Positions 46,197 to 55,419 of a stretch of DNA of 64,000 bases are shown here, one piece after another. Within the stretch, counting starts at the first letter, position 1. Each line of letters begins with the position of its first letter. The notes beneath the pieces are model-generated. The model did no database searches. It saw nothing but the letters and a program-made list of their open reading frames with translations, and was not told the origin of the DNA. Location of the stretch: contig JAJRXX010000076.1 of assembly GCA_024276075.1 (NCBI GenBank), forward strand, positions 1-64,000, read 5' to 3'. The translations under genes were made by a program, and so were the position numbers. Source of the stretch: Planctomycetota bacterium. GTDB taxonomy: Bacteria > Planctomycetota > Phycisphaerae > Phycisphaerales > Phycisphaeraceae.

Positions 46197-46685
46197 ATGC
46201 CCACCCGCCGTGACACCCGCCGCCTAGCCATGCAGGTGCTCTATCAGATCGACGTGCGTAGCCAGGACGACCTAGACGCAATCCGCGCTGGCCTTGAAAT
46301 ATCGAGCGACGCTCCCGCAGAATGTGAACTGGCGTTTGAACTCGCATACGGAGCGTGGGAGCAACGCGCCGATTGTGACGCACTGGTTACAGAACTGGCA
46401 CCTGATTGGCCAACGCACCGCCAACCCCCTATTGATCGAGCTATCCTACGCTTGGCGTACCACGAGATCGTCTCAGGTCACGCTCCGGGCGGGGTCGCCA
46501 TCAACGAAGCGGTCGTCCTGGCGAAGCAATTCTGCTCGGAGCAATCGCCTGGATTCATCAATGGCGTTCTCGATAAGATGGCCAGAAAGATCGCACGCAG
46601 CTCGATCGAAACAGCCGTCAACCAAGCCACGGATACAGCCGATGACACGCAACCCGCTGATCCCCCGCCAACCGATTTGCGTTAA
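46197..46685 (+). CDS. nusB: Transcription antitermination protein NusB
   Basis: 162 residues from the ATG at 46197. TRRDTRRLAMQVLYQIDV is the family N-terminus; the helical core continues with AILRLAYHEI and GGVAINEAVVLAKQF, then GFINGVLDKMAR. It takes part in rRNA antitermination with NusE and NusA. The last 25 residues are a polar tail. ftsY starts 45 bases later. Confidence 0.95.
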   Translation: MPTRRDTRRLAMQVLYQIDVRSQDDLDAIRAGLEISSDAPAECELAFELAYGAWEQRADCDALVTELAPDWPTHRQPPIDRAILRLAYHEIVSGHAPGGVAINEAVVLAKQFCSEQSPGFINGVLDKMARKIARSSIETAVNQATDTADDTQPADPPPTDLR

Positions 46686-46730
46686 GTATTGCATGTGCCG
46701 TGCAACGGATTCGACCACCCACAGCCGCGT

Positions 46731-47663
46731 ATGAAGCTATTCAAATCCACTATCGCTAAGCTTAAACAAGGCTTGTCCAGAACCCGCGGCGGGCTGATCT
46801 CCAGCCTGCGCGCCGCGCTGACCGGCAAGACCCTTAGCCCTGAACTACTGCGCGATATCGAGGCCAAGATGCTCCAGGCCGACATCGGCGTCGTCACCAG
46901 CACCAAGCTGATTAACGAACTGCGCGAAGCCTGGAAAAAGGGTGATATCAAAGCTGGCGATCAGGCGCTTGCATTCCTCAAGGACCGGCTCATCGCGGGC
47001 TGGCCCCAGGCGGATCGGCAGCTAAATCTCGCCACGCCAGCAGGGTCAGGCCCATCCGTCTTGTTCGTCGCTGGGGTCAACGGCGCGGGCAAAACGACCT
47101 CCATCGCCAAGCTCGCCAAAACCCTGCGCGATGACGGTCAATCCGTCATGCTCGCCGCCTGCGATACCTTCCGCGCCGCGGCTGTTGAGCAACTCGAAAC
47201 CTGGTCCAATCGCCTGGGGGTGAACGTGGTGAAAGGCAAGCAGGGTGGCGACCCCGCCGCCGTCGCTTTTGACGCCTGTGACGCCGCCCTGACGCGCCAC
47301 GCCGACGTGCTGATCGTCGACACCGCCGGCCGGCTGCACACCCAAGACCCGCTGATGCGGCAGTTGACCAAAATCCGTAGCGTGTGTGCCAAAAAAATAC
47401 CGGGTGCTCCGCATGAAGTTATCCTGGTGCTCGACGCGACCACGGGGCAAAACGCGATCAACCAAGCCAAGATATTCATCGAGGCTGTCGATGTGACGGG
47501 AATTTTCCTAGCCAAGCTCGACGGCACCGCCAAGGGAGGGATCGTCGTAGCGATACGCGATCAACTGGGTATCCCGGTCAAGTTCGTCGGGATCGGAGAA
47601 ACCCCCGACGACGTTCAGCCGTTCGACCCGGTCGAGTTCGTCGAGGCACTTTTTGCCGACTAG
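46731..47663 (+). CDS. ftsY: Signal recognition particle receptor FtsY
   Basis: 310 residues from the ATG at 46731. NG domain: helical N domain, then GVNGAGKTTSIAKLA (G1), CDTFRAAAVEQLE, LIVDTAGRLHT and LDGTAKGG with TKLD-like IFLAKLDG. It lacks a long acidic A domain; the membrane-targeting part is only a short basic helix (MKLFKSTIAKLKQGL). Its stop codon TAG (47661-47663) is made of the first three bases of a TAGAGC repeat. Confidence 0.96.
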   Translation: MKLFKSTIAKLKQGLSRTRGGLISSLRAALTGKTLSPELLRDIEAKMLQADIGVVTSTKLINELREAWKKGDIKAGDQALAFLKDRLIAGWPQADRQLNLATPAGSGPSVLFVAGVNGAGKTTSIAKLAKTLRDDGQSVMLAACDTFRAAAVEQLETWSNRLGVNVVKGKQGGDPAAVAFDACDAALTRHADVLIVDTAGRLHTQDPLMRQLTKIRSVCAKKIPGAPHEVILVLDATTGQNAINQAKIFIEAVDVTGIFLAKLDGTAKGGIVVAIRDQLGIPVKFVGIGETPDDVQPFDPVEFVEALFAD

Positions 47664-47765
47664 AGCAACTTGCGTAATTATTCTCCATCTCCCCAAGAAG
47701 AAGGCAGGTCAATGACCTGCCCTACTCCAGAACTGACATGGCGATTATTTATGCAAGGTGCTCTA
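47661..47765. repeat. Family A MITE, copy 3 (supplies ftsY stop codon)
   Basis: Identical to copies 1 and 2. Its left TAG serves as the ftsY stop. Its right TA is at the same time the first two bases of the next repeat (TAGAGCGTTCTC at 47764), so it inserted in the terminal TA of an older family C repeat that already ended ftsY. Confidence 0.95.
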
Positions 47766-47982
47766 GAGCGTTCTCAACGCATCTGTAGCGTTTGGTTACA
47801 ACAAATTGCCCGCTCCCTGACGAACATTATGCACGTATCGCACGGGAATAGCTGTCACGAAATGAGGGTGGCACAGCAGGTCAGGGTAAACACGTGTCGA
47901 GCAAACCACGTTTGACGCAAGGGGTTGCAAAAAACTGTGCATCATGTCTTCACGGTCGCGACTCGTTCCCGACGCACGGGCC
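47764..47982. repeat. Family C repeat interrupted by a family D element
   Basis: It starts TAGAGCGTTCTCAACGCATC and reaches the core GCCCGCTCCCTGACG at 47822; the core resumes at 47952 with ACGGTCGCGACTCG. Between them is a 129-bp insert. The right end is lost near the PiT gene end. Confidence 0.75.
47823..47951. repeat. Family D element nested in family C
   Basis: The ends are AACATTATGCAC and GTGCATCATGT, inverted relative to each other, flanked by ACG on both sides (possible three-base duplication). The right 57 bases, read on the minus strand, match the insert in the copy at 56328 (GACATGATGCAC, AACCCCTTGCGTCAA). Confidence 0.65.
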
Positions 47983-49407
47983 TCAAATGGAAAACGAGAA
48001 CCTTAGGATATAAAAGATAATCACGGTCAGTATTGCCCCAGCGGGAATGGTGATAATCCATGAAGCGATAATGTCGCGGACCGTATTGAGGTTCAAAGCG
48101 CCGATCCCCCGAGCCAGCCCCACCCCCAGCACCGCCCCAACGAGCGTATGGGTTGTGGAGATCGGCAGGCCAAGCTTCGAAGCGAGGACAATCGTCGTGG
48201 CAGCGCCGATCTCGGCGCAAAAACCACGTGTCGGAGTCAGTTCGGTAATCCGCTTCCCAATCGTCTCGATCACACGCCACCCCCACGTCGCCAGACCGAT
48301 GACGATGCCTACACCGCCCAATCCTAAAGCCCAGACAGGGACCGCTGACTTGACCGCAACCAAGCCCTGATCGAGCGTAGAGACCACCGCTGACAGCGGG
48401 CCGATCGCGTTGGCCACGTCGTTGGCGCCGTGGGCGAATGCCACAAAACAGGCACTCAATATCTGCAGGAAGCTAAATATCCGTTCGACTCCCTGGTAGG
48501 CATTGGCGCCGCCCTGGACTTGCTCTTTGCGGGCGGTATCGGCCAACAGTTCGGCTTCTTTGAGCAACTCAGACGTCTTGCTGTGTAGGTCGCCCGTTGC
48601 GGTGGTCTTCACGCGTTGGAGATTTTTAACCGCTTTTTCTAAACCGGTCAGTAGATAGGCTTCACGGGCGGGATTGTTCTGGGGGGGCGTAACATCAACA
48701 TTCATCCGATTCACCAACAGTTTGCTGATAAACGCCGCGATCAAGCCGACCAAGACCGCAACGCCGAAGGCAGCAGGCAAGGTCAAATCGAGCTTCAAGT
48801 TCTTCAGGCCCTTAAAGACCGTGACCAACGTCAAAATGATGAAAACAAAAAAGACAATATACGGCGTGAGTCTTTTGGCGGCCTGAACCGGGTGGTGTGA
48901 AAAGAATATCTTCCGACGTATTAACTGGAAGATCATGTAGGAGATTGCTCCGCTCAGCAGCGGTGAAACCACCCAGCTCGATACGATACTGCCGACTTTA
49001 CTCCAATACACCGCTTCGACGCCGGCGTAGGCAAGAGCGAATCCCAAGATCGCCCCGACAATGGAGTGCGTCGTGGAGACCGGCCAGCCGAAATAGGACG
49101 CAAATTGCAGCCACAGACCTGCCGCCAACAGTGAGGCGAGCATGCCCAGCGCAAACACCATGGGTTCGCTGGCGAAGATTTCCGGGTTAATAATCCCTTT
49201 GCGGACGGTCTGCGAAACGCTTGTGCCAACCAGGAAGGCTCCCGCAAATTCGAATATGGCCGCGGCAATGACCGCGTTTCGAAGTGTCAGCGCGCCGGAC
49301 CCGACGGATGTGCCCATGGCGTTGGCCACATCGTTGGCACCGATGCTCCAGGCCATGTAAAAGCCGAATATCAGAGCCAGTCCAAGCAGGATGGTTCCCG
49401 TATCCAT
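47983..49407 (-). CDS. pit: Low-affinity inorganic phosphate transporter, PiT family
   Basis: 474 residues with about ten membrane helices. The duplicated signature is present: SIGANDVANAMGTSVGSGAL near the N-terminus and FAHGANDVANAIGPLSAVV in the second half. The two halves are joined by a hydrophilic loop (about 250-320). It carries metal-phosphate by proton or sodium coupling. It follows the DUF47 gene by 54 bases in one operon, a standard pairing. Confidence 0.94.
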   Translation of the reverse strand: MDTGTILLGLALIFGFYMAWSIGANDVANAMGTSVGSGALTLRNAVIAAAIFEFAGAFLVGTSVSQTVRKGIINPEIFASEPMVFALGMLASLLAAGLWLQFASYFGWPVSTTHSIVGAILGFALAYAGVEAVYWSKVGSIVSSWVVSPLLSGAISYMIFQLIRRKIFFSHHPVQAAKRLTPYIVFFVFIILTLVTVFKGLKNLKLDLTLPAAFGVAVLVGLIAAFISKLLVNRMNVDVTPPQNNPAREAYLLTGLEKAVKNLQRVKTTATGDLHSKTSELLKEAELLADTARKEQVQGGANAYQGVERIFSFLQILSACFVAFAHGANDVANAIGPLSAVVSTLDQGLVAVKSAVPVWALGLGGVGIVIGLATWGWRVIETIGKRITELTPTRGFCAEIGAATTIVLASKLGLPISTTHTLVGAVLGVGLARGIGALNLNTVRDIIASWIITIPAGAILTVIIFYILRFSFSI

Positions 49408-49461
49408 AGGTAATGGGCTCCCCGATCGAATTGTTTATAAGAAGTGAAGCCTTGAAAATCG

Positions 49462-50136
49462 TTATTTGAATTCCAACGTCATCCGGACACGATTGGCCAG
49501 CTTTTCGGATAGATTCGATAACGCGGCAACTTCCCGAAAAACCCGTAACCATAAGTGGAAGCTGCCGTGAGTTAGTTCCTCTTCATGCGCAAAAAGGTCT
49601 TTGAGTAAAGCACGCTGAATCAAATCGGCTTCGTGCTCTTTCAGGGCCACGTCATCGACCAAGTCTCTTACTTTCTGGGCCTCCACACCTCCAAACCCTG
49701 TTTCGATCAACTCGTCAAGCTGCTGGATCACAAGGTGCACCGCGTAGAAAGACTCAAGATTCTTATTCAGGAAGGCTTTGAAGTTTTCTTTGAACGCCTC
49801 GACCATCACAAGTGGTTTGAGCGTTAACAGGACGCCGATGTTCTCTGCCTTGTCGGCGATATCGTCCTGGATCGACAGGATTTCAAGCAGGTGGCTCCGG
49901 TCAATGGGCAAGAACAGACCCTTGGGCAGGTGATTGCGGATATCGTTCTTGACCAGGTCAGCGTTGTGCTCAAGTTTGGAGATTTTTGCCGACAGCTGCT
50001 CGACGGCTTTGCGATCACCGGCTTTGGAAGCGTCGAACGCTTTGGGTAGTTCTTCAATACACGCAGCGACTTTGGCCATATGCGTTTGCAACGGCACAAA
50101 AGGTGAACGCCCAAATAATTTTGCGATACTACGCAT
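49462..50136 (-). CDS. DUF47/PhoU-like phosphate transport regulator
   Basis: 224 residues, all helical, of the TIGR00153 type: FGRSPFVPLQTHMAKVAACI at the start and a helical core with ADKAENIGVLLTLKPL and KEHEADLIQRALLKDLF, where acidic residues bind metal in PhoU folds. The family partners with PiT transporters and affects their activity. Confidence 0.92.
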   Translation of the reverse strand: MRSIAKLFGRSPFVPLQTHMAKVAACIEELPKAFDASKAGDRKAVEQLSAKISKLEHNADLVKNDIRNHLPKGLFLPIDRSHLLEILSIQDDIADKAENIGVLLTLKPLVMVEAFKENFKAFLNKNLESFYAVHLVIQQLDELIETGFGGVEAQKVRDLVDDVALKEHEADLIQRALLKDLFAHEEELTHGSFHLWLRVFREVAALSNLSEKLANRVRMTLEFK

Positions 50137-50317
50137 AGATATATCTCACAAACACAAAGGTCAAAAGTCATTTGGCGCGAGAGTAATACCAAAGCGCCTA
50201 TTACATTGCAAATCAGATTTTGGGTCTGTTGCCAATGGGTCGTGGATCGGTTTGAATCTGAGACGAATTCCCGATCATATACCGAAAAAAATCAAAGCAA
50301 ATTAAACAAGGCAGATG

Positions 50318-50377
50318 CCCGCCACTTCGCAATCGCGACTCGTGGCGATGACGCACAGGTCTATTGCGAATGCTCTA
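50318..50377. repeat. Family C repeat, right half
   Basis: From CGCAATCGCGACTCG to TATTGCGAATGCTCTA it matches the right half of the copy at 17093-17197. The left half is missing. Confidence 0.65.
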
Positions 50378-50399
50378 AACCAATGACCGGGTGGGAACC

Positions 50400-50580
50400 G
50401 AACACCCATCGAAATCCCCCGAAAAAACAACCAAATCAAGGCGGCGCAGAATCCGGCGCGCCGCGTGCGCAAACCAGCCCCGCTGACCCCGATCTAGTCT
50501 CTTTGATCGACGCTTGGCGGACGCTGCCCGAAGCGGTCAAGGCGGGTATCGTGGCGATGGTGGGTGCGACTAGGGGATGA
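50400..50580 (+). pseudogene. Possible tail of a tyrosine recombinase
   Basis: The frame ends with SPADPDLVSLIDAWRTLPEAVKAGIVAMV. A tail of the form DPDL...W..LPE.V...I..MV is familiar to me from the C-termini of planctomycete phage-type integrases. No catalytic Arg/His/Tyr part is present and the frame runs upstream into repeat DNA. It is therefore at most a remnant. Confidence 0.35.
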
Positions 50581-51090
50581 GCGTGATATTCCATGCAATC
50601 GTGCCGCGTGTGTCGCAAGGGGGGGGGGTAGGCCCCCAAAACGCATTGCGGCGGTGGTGACAAAGTGCTCCGTTCATGTTCCGGCAGGGTTCTGACTCAA
50701 AATAACCCTCCATAACCACAGGGCCTGAGGTTGCGCGGATCAAAATCCGCAATTCCGGCATTAAGCTGGGTGAGTTCAAGCAGATTGGATGCTATTAGAG
50801 GACCAGATTTGAGAGGAATACGTCGAAAAACAATGAAATAACCCTAGGCGCCGTCTTGGGTTGCTGGTAGCATAACAGGTCATCAATCCATGCCACTTTT
50901 GGCGCAGGAGGAGATGGAACATATCGGTTAGAACATCGCAAGGTGCATTTTGCCAGGCTCGCCCAGGAGGTATTGATTGGGGTGGATCGGGCGTCCACGG
51001 GTGCATGTAGGCACCGTCATTCGGGTTGTTCTTGCCCGGGTGTGTTTAAGCGTACCGTTTGGTTTGTTGTTAGTGGAGGCCCCCCCCGTT

Positions 51091-54000
51091 ATGCAAAGAT
51101 TTATGTCATTACGTCGTGTGAGTACAACCGCAGTTTGTCTTGTGCTTGTGGCTAGCTTCACCGTTCCCGTCCACGCGGCGAACCGCTTCTGGGACGGCAC
51201 CGGCGGCAACGATCTGTGGAACAACTCAGCTAACTGGTCCGGTGGCAACCCTCCCGGGTTTGGGGTTGGCGATGACGTGTTCTTTGATGATAACGTTGCA
51301 GGCGTGGGACAGACCGAGGTCAATGTCAATGTGAACCAAGCGGTCGACTCGATCACGATTAGAAGCGATATCAACTACCTCCTGTTCGGGGGCAGCTTCC
51401 TGACGCTGCAGGGGGCGGGCAACGTCGTCCAGTCCTTTACAGACGGGGCCGGGCCCGCTATCCACACCATCAACAATAAGATCAATATACAGTCCAACGG
51501 TACCTGGGTGATCCAGACGGGGGCCGACCTTGTTGTGAATGGGGTCATCTCCAATATGGCCGGGCCCGGGCAGGTCTTTTCTGTGACGAAGACCGGTGCC
51601 GGCAAGCTCACGCTCACTGGAAACAACACCTATGGTGGCGGGACGGTGGTTTCCGGGGGCAGGCTCGTGGTCAATACCGGTTCGTTGCCCACCGCTAACG
51701 GTGTTACGGTTAATAATGCGTTCCTCGAGTTTAATCAGAGCGCCAACGGGACGTACTCCGGTGTGATCTCCGGGAACGCTAGCGGGCGGGTGGACAAGAC
51801 GGGTAACGGCAAACTCACGCTCACAGCCAACAACAGCGGCTTCACCGGTGGGGTGAACGTCAATGGCGGGACACTGGAGATCGGCGGCTCAACAGAAACC
51901 CTCAACAACAACTCGGCGGTGACGGTCGCCGGCGGGGCCACCCTGCGGATCGCCGGAGATGGCGAGGGGTTCGGCAGCCTCGCCGGGGCCGGCAACGCTG
52001 TCCTTGCAAGCCCCATGATTGTCGGGATCAACAACGCCAGCACGACCTTCTCCGGGTCGCTGTCCGGCGGCGCCACCTTCGCCAAGAGAGGCACGGGCAC
52101 CATGAAACTCACCGGGAACAACAGCGGGTTTACCGGACTCGTTGAGGTCAAACAAGGGACGCTGGAAGTCGGTGTCAACGATTCCTTGGGCAGCGTGACC
52201 CCGGTCACGGTCGCCAACGGGGCCACCCTGCGCATCGCGGGTAACGGGGAGTTATTCGGGAGCGTCGCCGGGACCGGCAACGTCGTGATGACCCAGCCCA
52301 TGAGTGTCGGGGTTAATAATCAGTCCACCACCTTATCCGGGGTGTTATCCGGGTCTGGACTCTTCACCAAGGCCGGAACCGGCACCATGACGCTCTCGGG
52401 GGCCAACACCCACACCGGGGGCACGCAGATCCTTGCCGGGACGCTGGCGATCGCCGGGGGCAGCACACCGTCTTCATTGACTGAGATTTTGTCGAACGGG
52501 ACGCTCCTGGTCAACGGTGGCACGTTCAACGCCAACGGTGACGTGAACGTCAACGGCGGCTCGCTTACCCGTGCCTCAGGCAGCTTCAACCTCGCGGCGG
52601 GCAAGACCCTCACCGCCTCCAACAACGCGCAGGTTAGCTTCACCGGGCTTTACAACATCGCAAACGGCACCACGTTCAACTTTAACTCCGGCGCTGACTT
52701 GATGCTCGACGTCTTCCTACAGGTCGCGATCGGGAACAACGCAGTCGGGACGCTCAATGTGTCCGGTGGATCCACCGTCACCAGCACCGGGGGCGACGTA
52801 GCGGGGTCCGCAGGTTCCAATGGGATCGTCACCATCACGGGTGAGAACTCTATCTGGCAGACGACCAGCACCCTGTTTCTCGCAACCGATACAAACACCG
52901 TTGGCACGATCGATATCGAAAATAAGGGCCATATGACAAATGGGGCGGCTCTTATAGGCTCCGGGACAACGGCTATGGCCAGGGTGACGGTGACGGGCGA
53001 TCAGTCAAACTGGATGAGCCAAGGGAATATCAATTTAGGGCCATCGGGCTCCGACGGTCAGATCATTGTTAAGGATCTCGCCGTCGCTGAGACCTCCGGC
53101 ACCCTGACGGTCTTCCCCACCGGCAAACTTACCGTCGACACTGGCGGCACGTTCAACGCCAACGGAGGGATCAATAACAGCGGGGTCGTGCAGCTGCTGG
53201 GCAGCCAGATCAACACGTCAAACTTCGTTAACACCGGGACGTTTACCCACCAGGACGGGACGCTTACTGTCAACGGAGGCACGTTCGACCCGGGAACCGC
53301 GAGCCATATCATCGACGGGGCTGATACGGCTGATCTGCCGGTCGTGAAGCTCATCAACGGGGCGTCGGCAACCCTCAGCGGGCAACTGCGCGTGGGGTCC
53401 AATTTCAACGGGGAGTTGCGCCTCGAGAACGGATCGATCATGGACGTGGGGTCCGCGGCGGTGTTCGGAGACTTTGCGGGCAGCCACGGGACGGTGGTCA
53501 TCGACGGATCGACCCTAAACATCACCGGTCTTCTGGTTACCGGACAGCGTACGGATTCCAAAGGCGGCGATATCACGATCCGCAACGGCGGGGCCCTGAC
53601 AGCCGGCGGCGTTCAGTTCGCCAGCGGGAACGGGACCAATATTCCCATTACTCGGCTCACCGTCGACGGGGCAACGTCTTCGGTGACTAGCACCGTTAAC
53701 CTGGACATCGGCGGCGGCGGGCTGGGGGACCTGTTCCTCAAAAACGGGGGTGTCGCGAACGCGACCAATACGCTGCACATCTTCCCCAACGGGCGGCTGA
53801 TCGGCAATGGGCAGGTCAACGCCAACCTCGTGCGTGTCTTCGCCTCCACTACTGCGCAAGGTATGGTCAACCCCGGCCAGACCGGGCAAACCGGCCGACT
53901 AGCCATTAACGGGAATTACCTCCAAGAATCTGACGCCGTCCTGCAACTCGACATCGCAGGTACTAGCGGCTCCGGCATCCCCAACGGGAATGACCTCCTC

Positions 54001-54564
54001 ACAATCACTGCAAACGCCGCGCTTAACGGCACACTCGACGTCCAGGTTGACCCCGGTTTCACCCCCGCCTACGGCAACACGTTTGAGATCCTCACCTACG
54101 GCTCACGCACGGGTGCGTTCGACCAAGCCACCGTCAATGGCTCCATACTCGCACTACAGACCGATCTGGCCCTTGCACCCGTCTATGATTTCCCCGGATC
54201 AACCGATCCTCTGTTCGCTGCTACACCGTTTGCCGCTGCGCCCGATAGCCTGATGCTCTTTACCACGCTTCCCGGCGACGCCAACCTCGACCTCCAAGTC
54301 GAAGACGCCGACCTGAGCTTGCTGTTGACCAATTTCGGCAACACGGACGCACCCTGGACCGCCGGCGACTTCACCGGCGACGGAATTGTTGATGATGCGG
54401 ACCTGAGCCTGCTGCTGACAAACTTCGGGGGGGATGTACGAAGCCCATTCAGCAGCACTGGTCTCTCAATAAACGTTGTCACCATCCCCGAGCCCGCCAC
54501 GCTCACCCTGTTCTCGCTGGGTTGCCTGCTGCTGGCACGGCGTCGGGCTGCAAATGGCGATTAG
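51091..54564 (+). CDS. Giant strand-repeat surface protein with dockerin-like region and PEP-CTERM
   Basis: 1157 residues from the ATG at 51091 (GTGGAGG site upstream). A signal peptide ends VPVHAA. The mature start RFWDGTGGNDLWNNSANW is a common opening. Next come autotransporter-type strand repeats (TKTGAGKLTLTGNNTYGGGT, then TGNGKLTLTANNSGFTGG, and others) and PEP-CTERM-associated repeats (GTLNVSGGSTV, ITGENSIW). A dockerin-like pair follows (GDANLDLQVEDADLSLLLTNF and GDFTGDGIVDDADLSLLLTNF). The protein ends with IPEPATLTLFSLGCLLLARRR, a PEP-CTERM sorting signal. No passenger enzyme domain is visible; it is probably an adhesin or cell-surface structural protein. Confidence 0.88.
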   Translation: MQRFMSLRRVSTTAVCLVLVASFTVPVHAANRFWDGTGGNDLWNNSANWSGGNPPGFGVGDDVFFDDNVAGVGQTEVNVNVNQAVDSITIRSDINYLLFGGSFLTLQGAGNVVQSFTDGAGPAIHTINNKINIQSNGTWVIQTGADLVVNGVISNMAGPGQVFSVTKTGAGKLTLTGNNTYGGGTVVSGGRLVVNTGSLPTANGVTVNNAFLEFNQSANGTYSGVISGNASGRVDKTGNGKLTLTANNSGFTGGVNVNGGTLEIGGSTETLNNNSAVTVAGGATLRIAGDGEGFGSLAGAGNAVLASPMIVGINNASTTFSGSLSGGATFAKRGTGTMKLTGNNSGFTGLVEVKQGTLEVGVNDSLGSVTPVTVANGATLRIAGNGELFGSVAGTGNVVMTQPMSVGVNNQSTTLSGVLSGSGLFTKAGTGTMTLSGANTHTGGTQILAGTLAIAGGSTPSSLTEILSNGTLLVNGGTFNANGDVNVNGGSLTRASGSFNLAAGKTLTASNNAQVSFTGLYNIANGTTFNFNSGADLMLDVFLQVAIGNNAVGTLNVSGGSTVTSTGGDVAGSAGSNGIVTITGENSIWQTTSTLFLATDTNTVGTIDIENKGHMTNGAALIGSGTTAMARVTVTGDQSNWMSQGNINLGPSGSDGQIIVKDLAVAETSGTLTVFPTGKLTVDTGGTFNANGGINNSGVVQLLGSQINTSNFVNTGTFTHQDGTLTVNGGTFDPGTASHIIDGADTADLPVVKLINGASATLSGQLRVGSNFNGELRLENGSIMDVGSAAVFGDFAGSHGTVVIDGSTLNITGLLVTGQRTDSKGGDITIRNGGALTAGGVQFASGNGTNIPITRLTVDGATSSVTSTVNLDIGGGGLGDLFLKNGGVANATNTLHIFPNGRLIGNGQVNANLVRVFASTTAQGMVNPGQTGQTGRLAINGNYLQESDAVLQLDIAGTSGSGIPNGNDLLTITANAALNGTLDVQVDPGFTPAYGNTFEILTYGSRTGAFDQATVNGSILALQTDLALAPVYDFPGSTDPLFAATPFAAAPDSLMLFTTLPGDANLDLQVEDADLSLLLTNFGNTDAPWTAGDFTGDGIVDDADLSLLLTNFGGDVRSPFSSTGLSINVVTIPEPATLTLFSLGCLLLARRRAANGD

Positions 54565-54629
54565 CCCTGCGTAAATCAGTTTGCATACCACTGCCGTCGC
54601 CAAAACCCCCTCTGGCAAAAGCGTAAAAG

Positions 54630-54702
54630 TGACCGGGGTGGGACTCGAACCCACGACCAGCGGCTTAAAAGGCCGATGCTCTACCAACTGAGCTACCCGG
54701 TC
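54630..54702 (-). tRNA. tRNA-Lys (anticodon TTT)
   Basis: On the minus strand: acceptor GACCGGG / CCCGGTC, D-arm GCTCAGTTGGTAGAGC, anticodon loop CTTTTAA, and T-arm GTGGGTTCGAGTCCCAC. CCA is not encoded; the discriminator is A. The outermost anticodon-stem pair appears to be T-C, a mismatch, while the other four pairs are good. Confidence 0.93.
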
Positions 54703-54813
54703 GGCTGGCGTATTGTAGCGATCCGATGAAAACCATCACGCCGCACCACCTACGACACAAACGCCATAGCTAACTTTGTTTTATTAACGCCTAATCATCA
54801 GAAGCAATACCCG

Positions 54814-55338
54814 CTACTGCTCGACCCCCAGGTCCGTCTTCGTGAACAAGCTCTCAAAACCATAACCCGCTGCTTCGATGTTCTCACGTCCGCCTTCTTC
54901 GCGGTCCACCACCGCCACGATCGCGGCTACCGTCGCACCAGACGCTTCGATCACCTTCGCCGCTTCGATCACCTGGCCACCCGTGGTCACCACGTCCTCC
55001 ACGACCAACACGCGATCACCCTTATCGAGCTTTCCCTCGAACGGCTTGCTTGTCCCGTACGCCTTCTTCTCGTTTCGAATTAGCACCGTGGGCTTGCCAC
55101 CGGCGAGCGACGCAGCACATGCCAGCGGCACGGCACCCAGTTCAGCTCCCGCAACGCGATCGACCCCTTCACCTGCTCGCTGTGCTAAACGCTCACCCAA
55201 TGCCGACAAAATGTCCGGCTGCGTCTCGAACAGGTATTTATCTAAGTAATAGCTGCTTTTGCGGCCACTGCGCAGCGTGAATTCGCCACGCAGCAGCGCC
55301 GATTCACAAATCCGCTTGACCAGTTGCTCGTCCGTCAT
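54814..55338 (-). CDS. pyrE: Orotate phosphoribosyltransferase
   Basis: 174 residues from the ATG at 55338. FTLRSGRKSSYYLDKY binds orotate; DRVLVVEDVVTTGGQVIEAA is the PRPP motif. It makes OMP in pyrimidine synthesis. The length is typical of the short bacterial form. It is divergent from the SDR gene with 81 bases between starts. Confidence 0.94.
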   Translation of the reverse strand: MTDEQLVKRICESALLRGEFTLRSGRKSSYYLDKYLFETQPDILSALGERLAQRAGEGVDRVAGAELGAVPLACAASLAGGKPTVLIRNEKKAYGTSKPFEGKLDKGDRVLVVEDVVTTGGQVIEAAKVIEASGATVAAIVAVVDREEGGRENIEAAGYGFESLFTKTDLGVEQ

Positions 55339-55419
55339 GGCGGCAAGTATAAACGATTCGCCCGACCCCACGGGGCCACGTGACGCCCCAACCCCAGCCA
55401 GGTACACTCGCCCCTAACC

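Larger units (their letters stand above)
50137..51090. other. Long intergenic region before the strand-repeat protein
   Basis: It holds a half family C repeat ending TGCTCTA at 50377, an integrase-like tail at about 50440-50580 and a G-tract of ten at about 50619. From 50650 to 51070 nothing is recognised. A GTGGAGG site at about 51073 serves the gene starting at 51091. Confidence 0.5.

Noticed and set aside
50615-50630. G-tract of ten as a phase-variable switch
   Set aside because: No reading frame or promoter spacing next to it would be altered by slippage; it lies 460 bases before the nearest gene start.
54466-54687. Frame overlapping the tRNA on the minus strand
   Set aside because: It reads through the tRNA-Lys gene and the end of the surface protein gene; not a gene.
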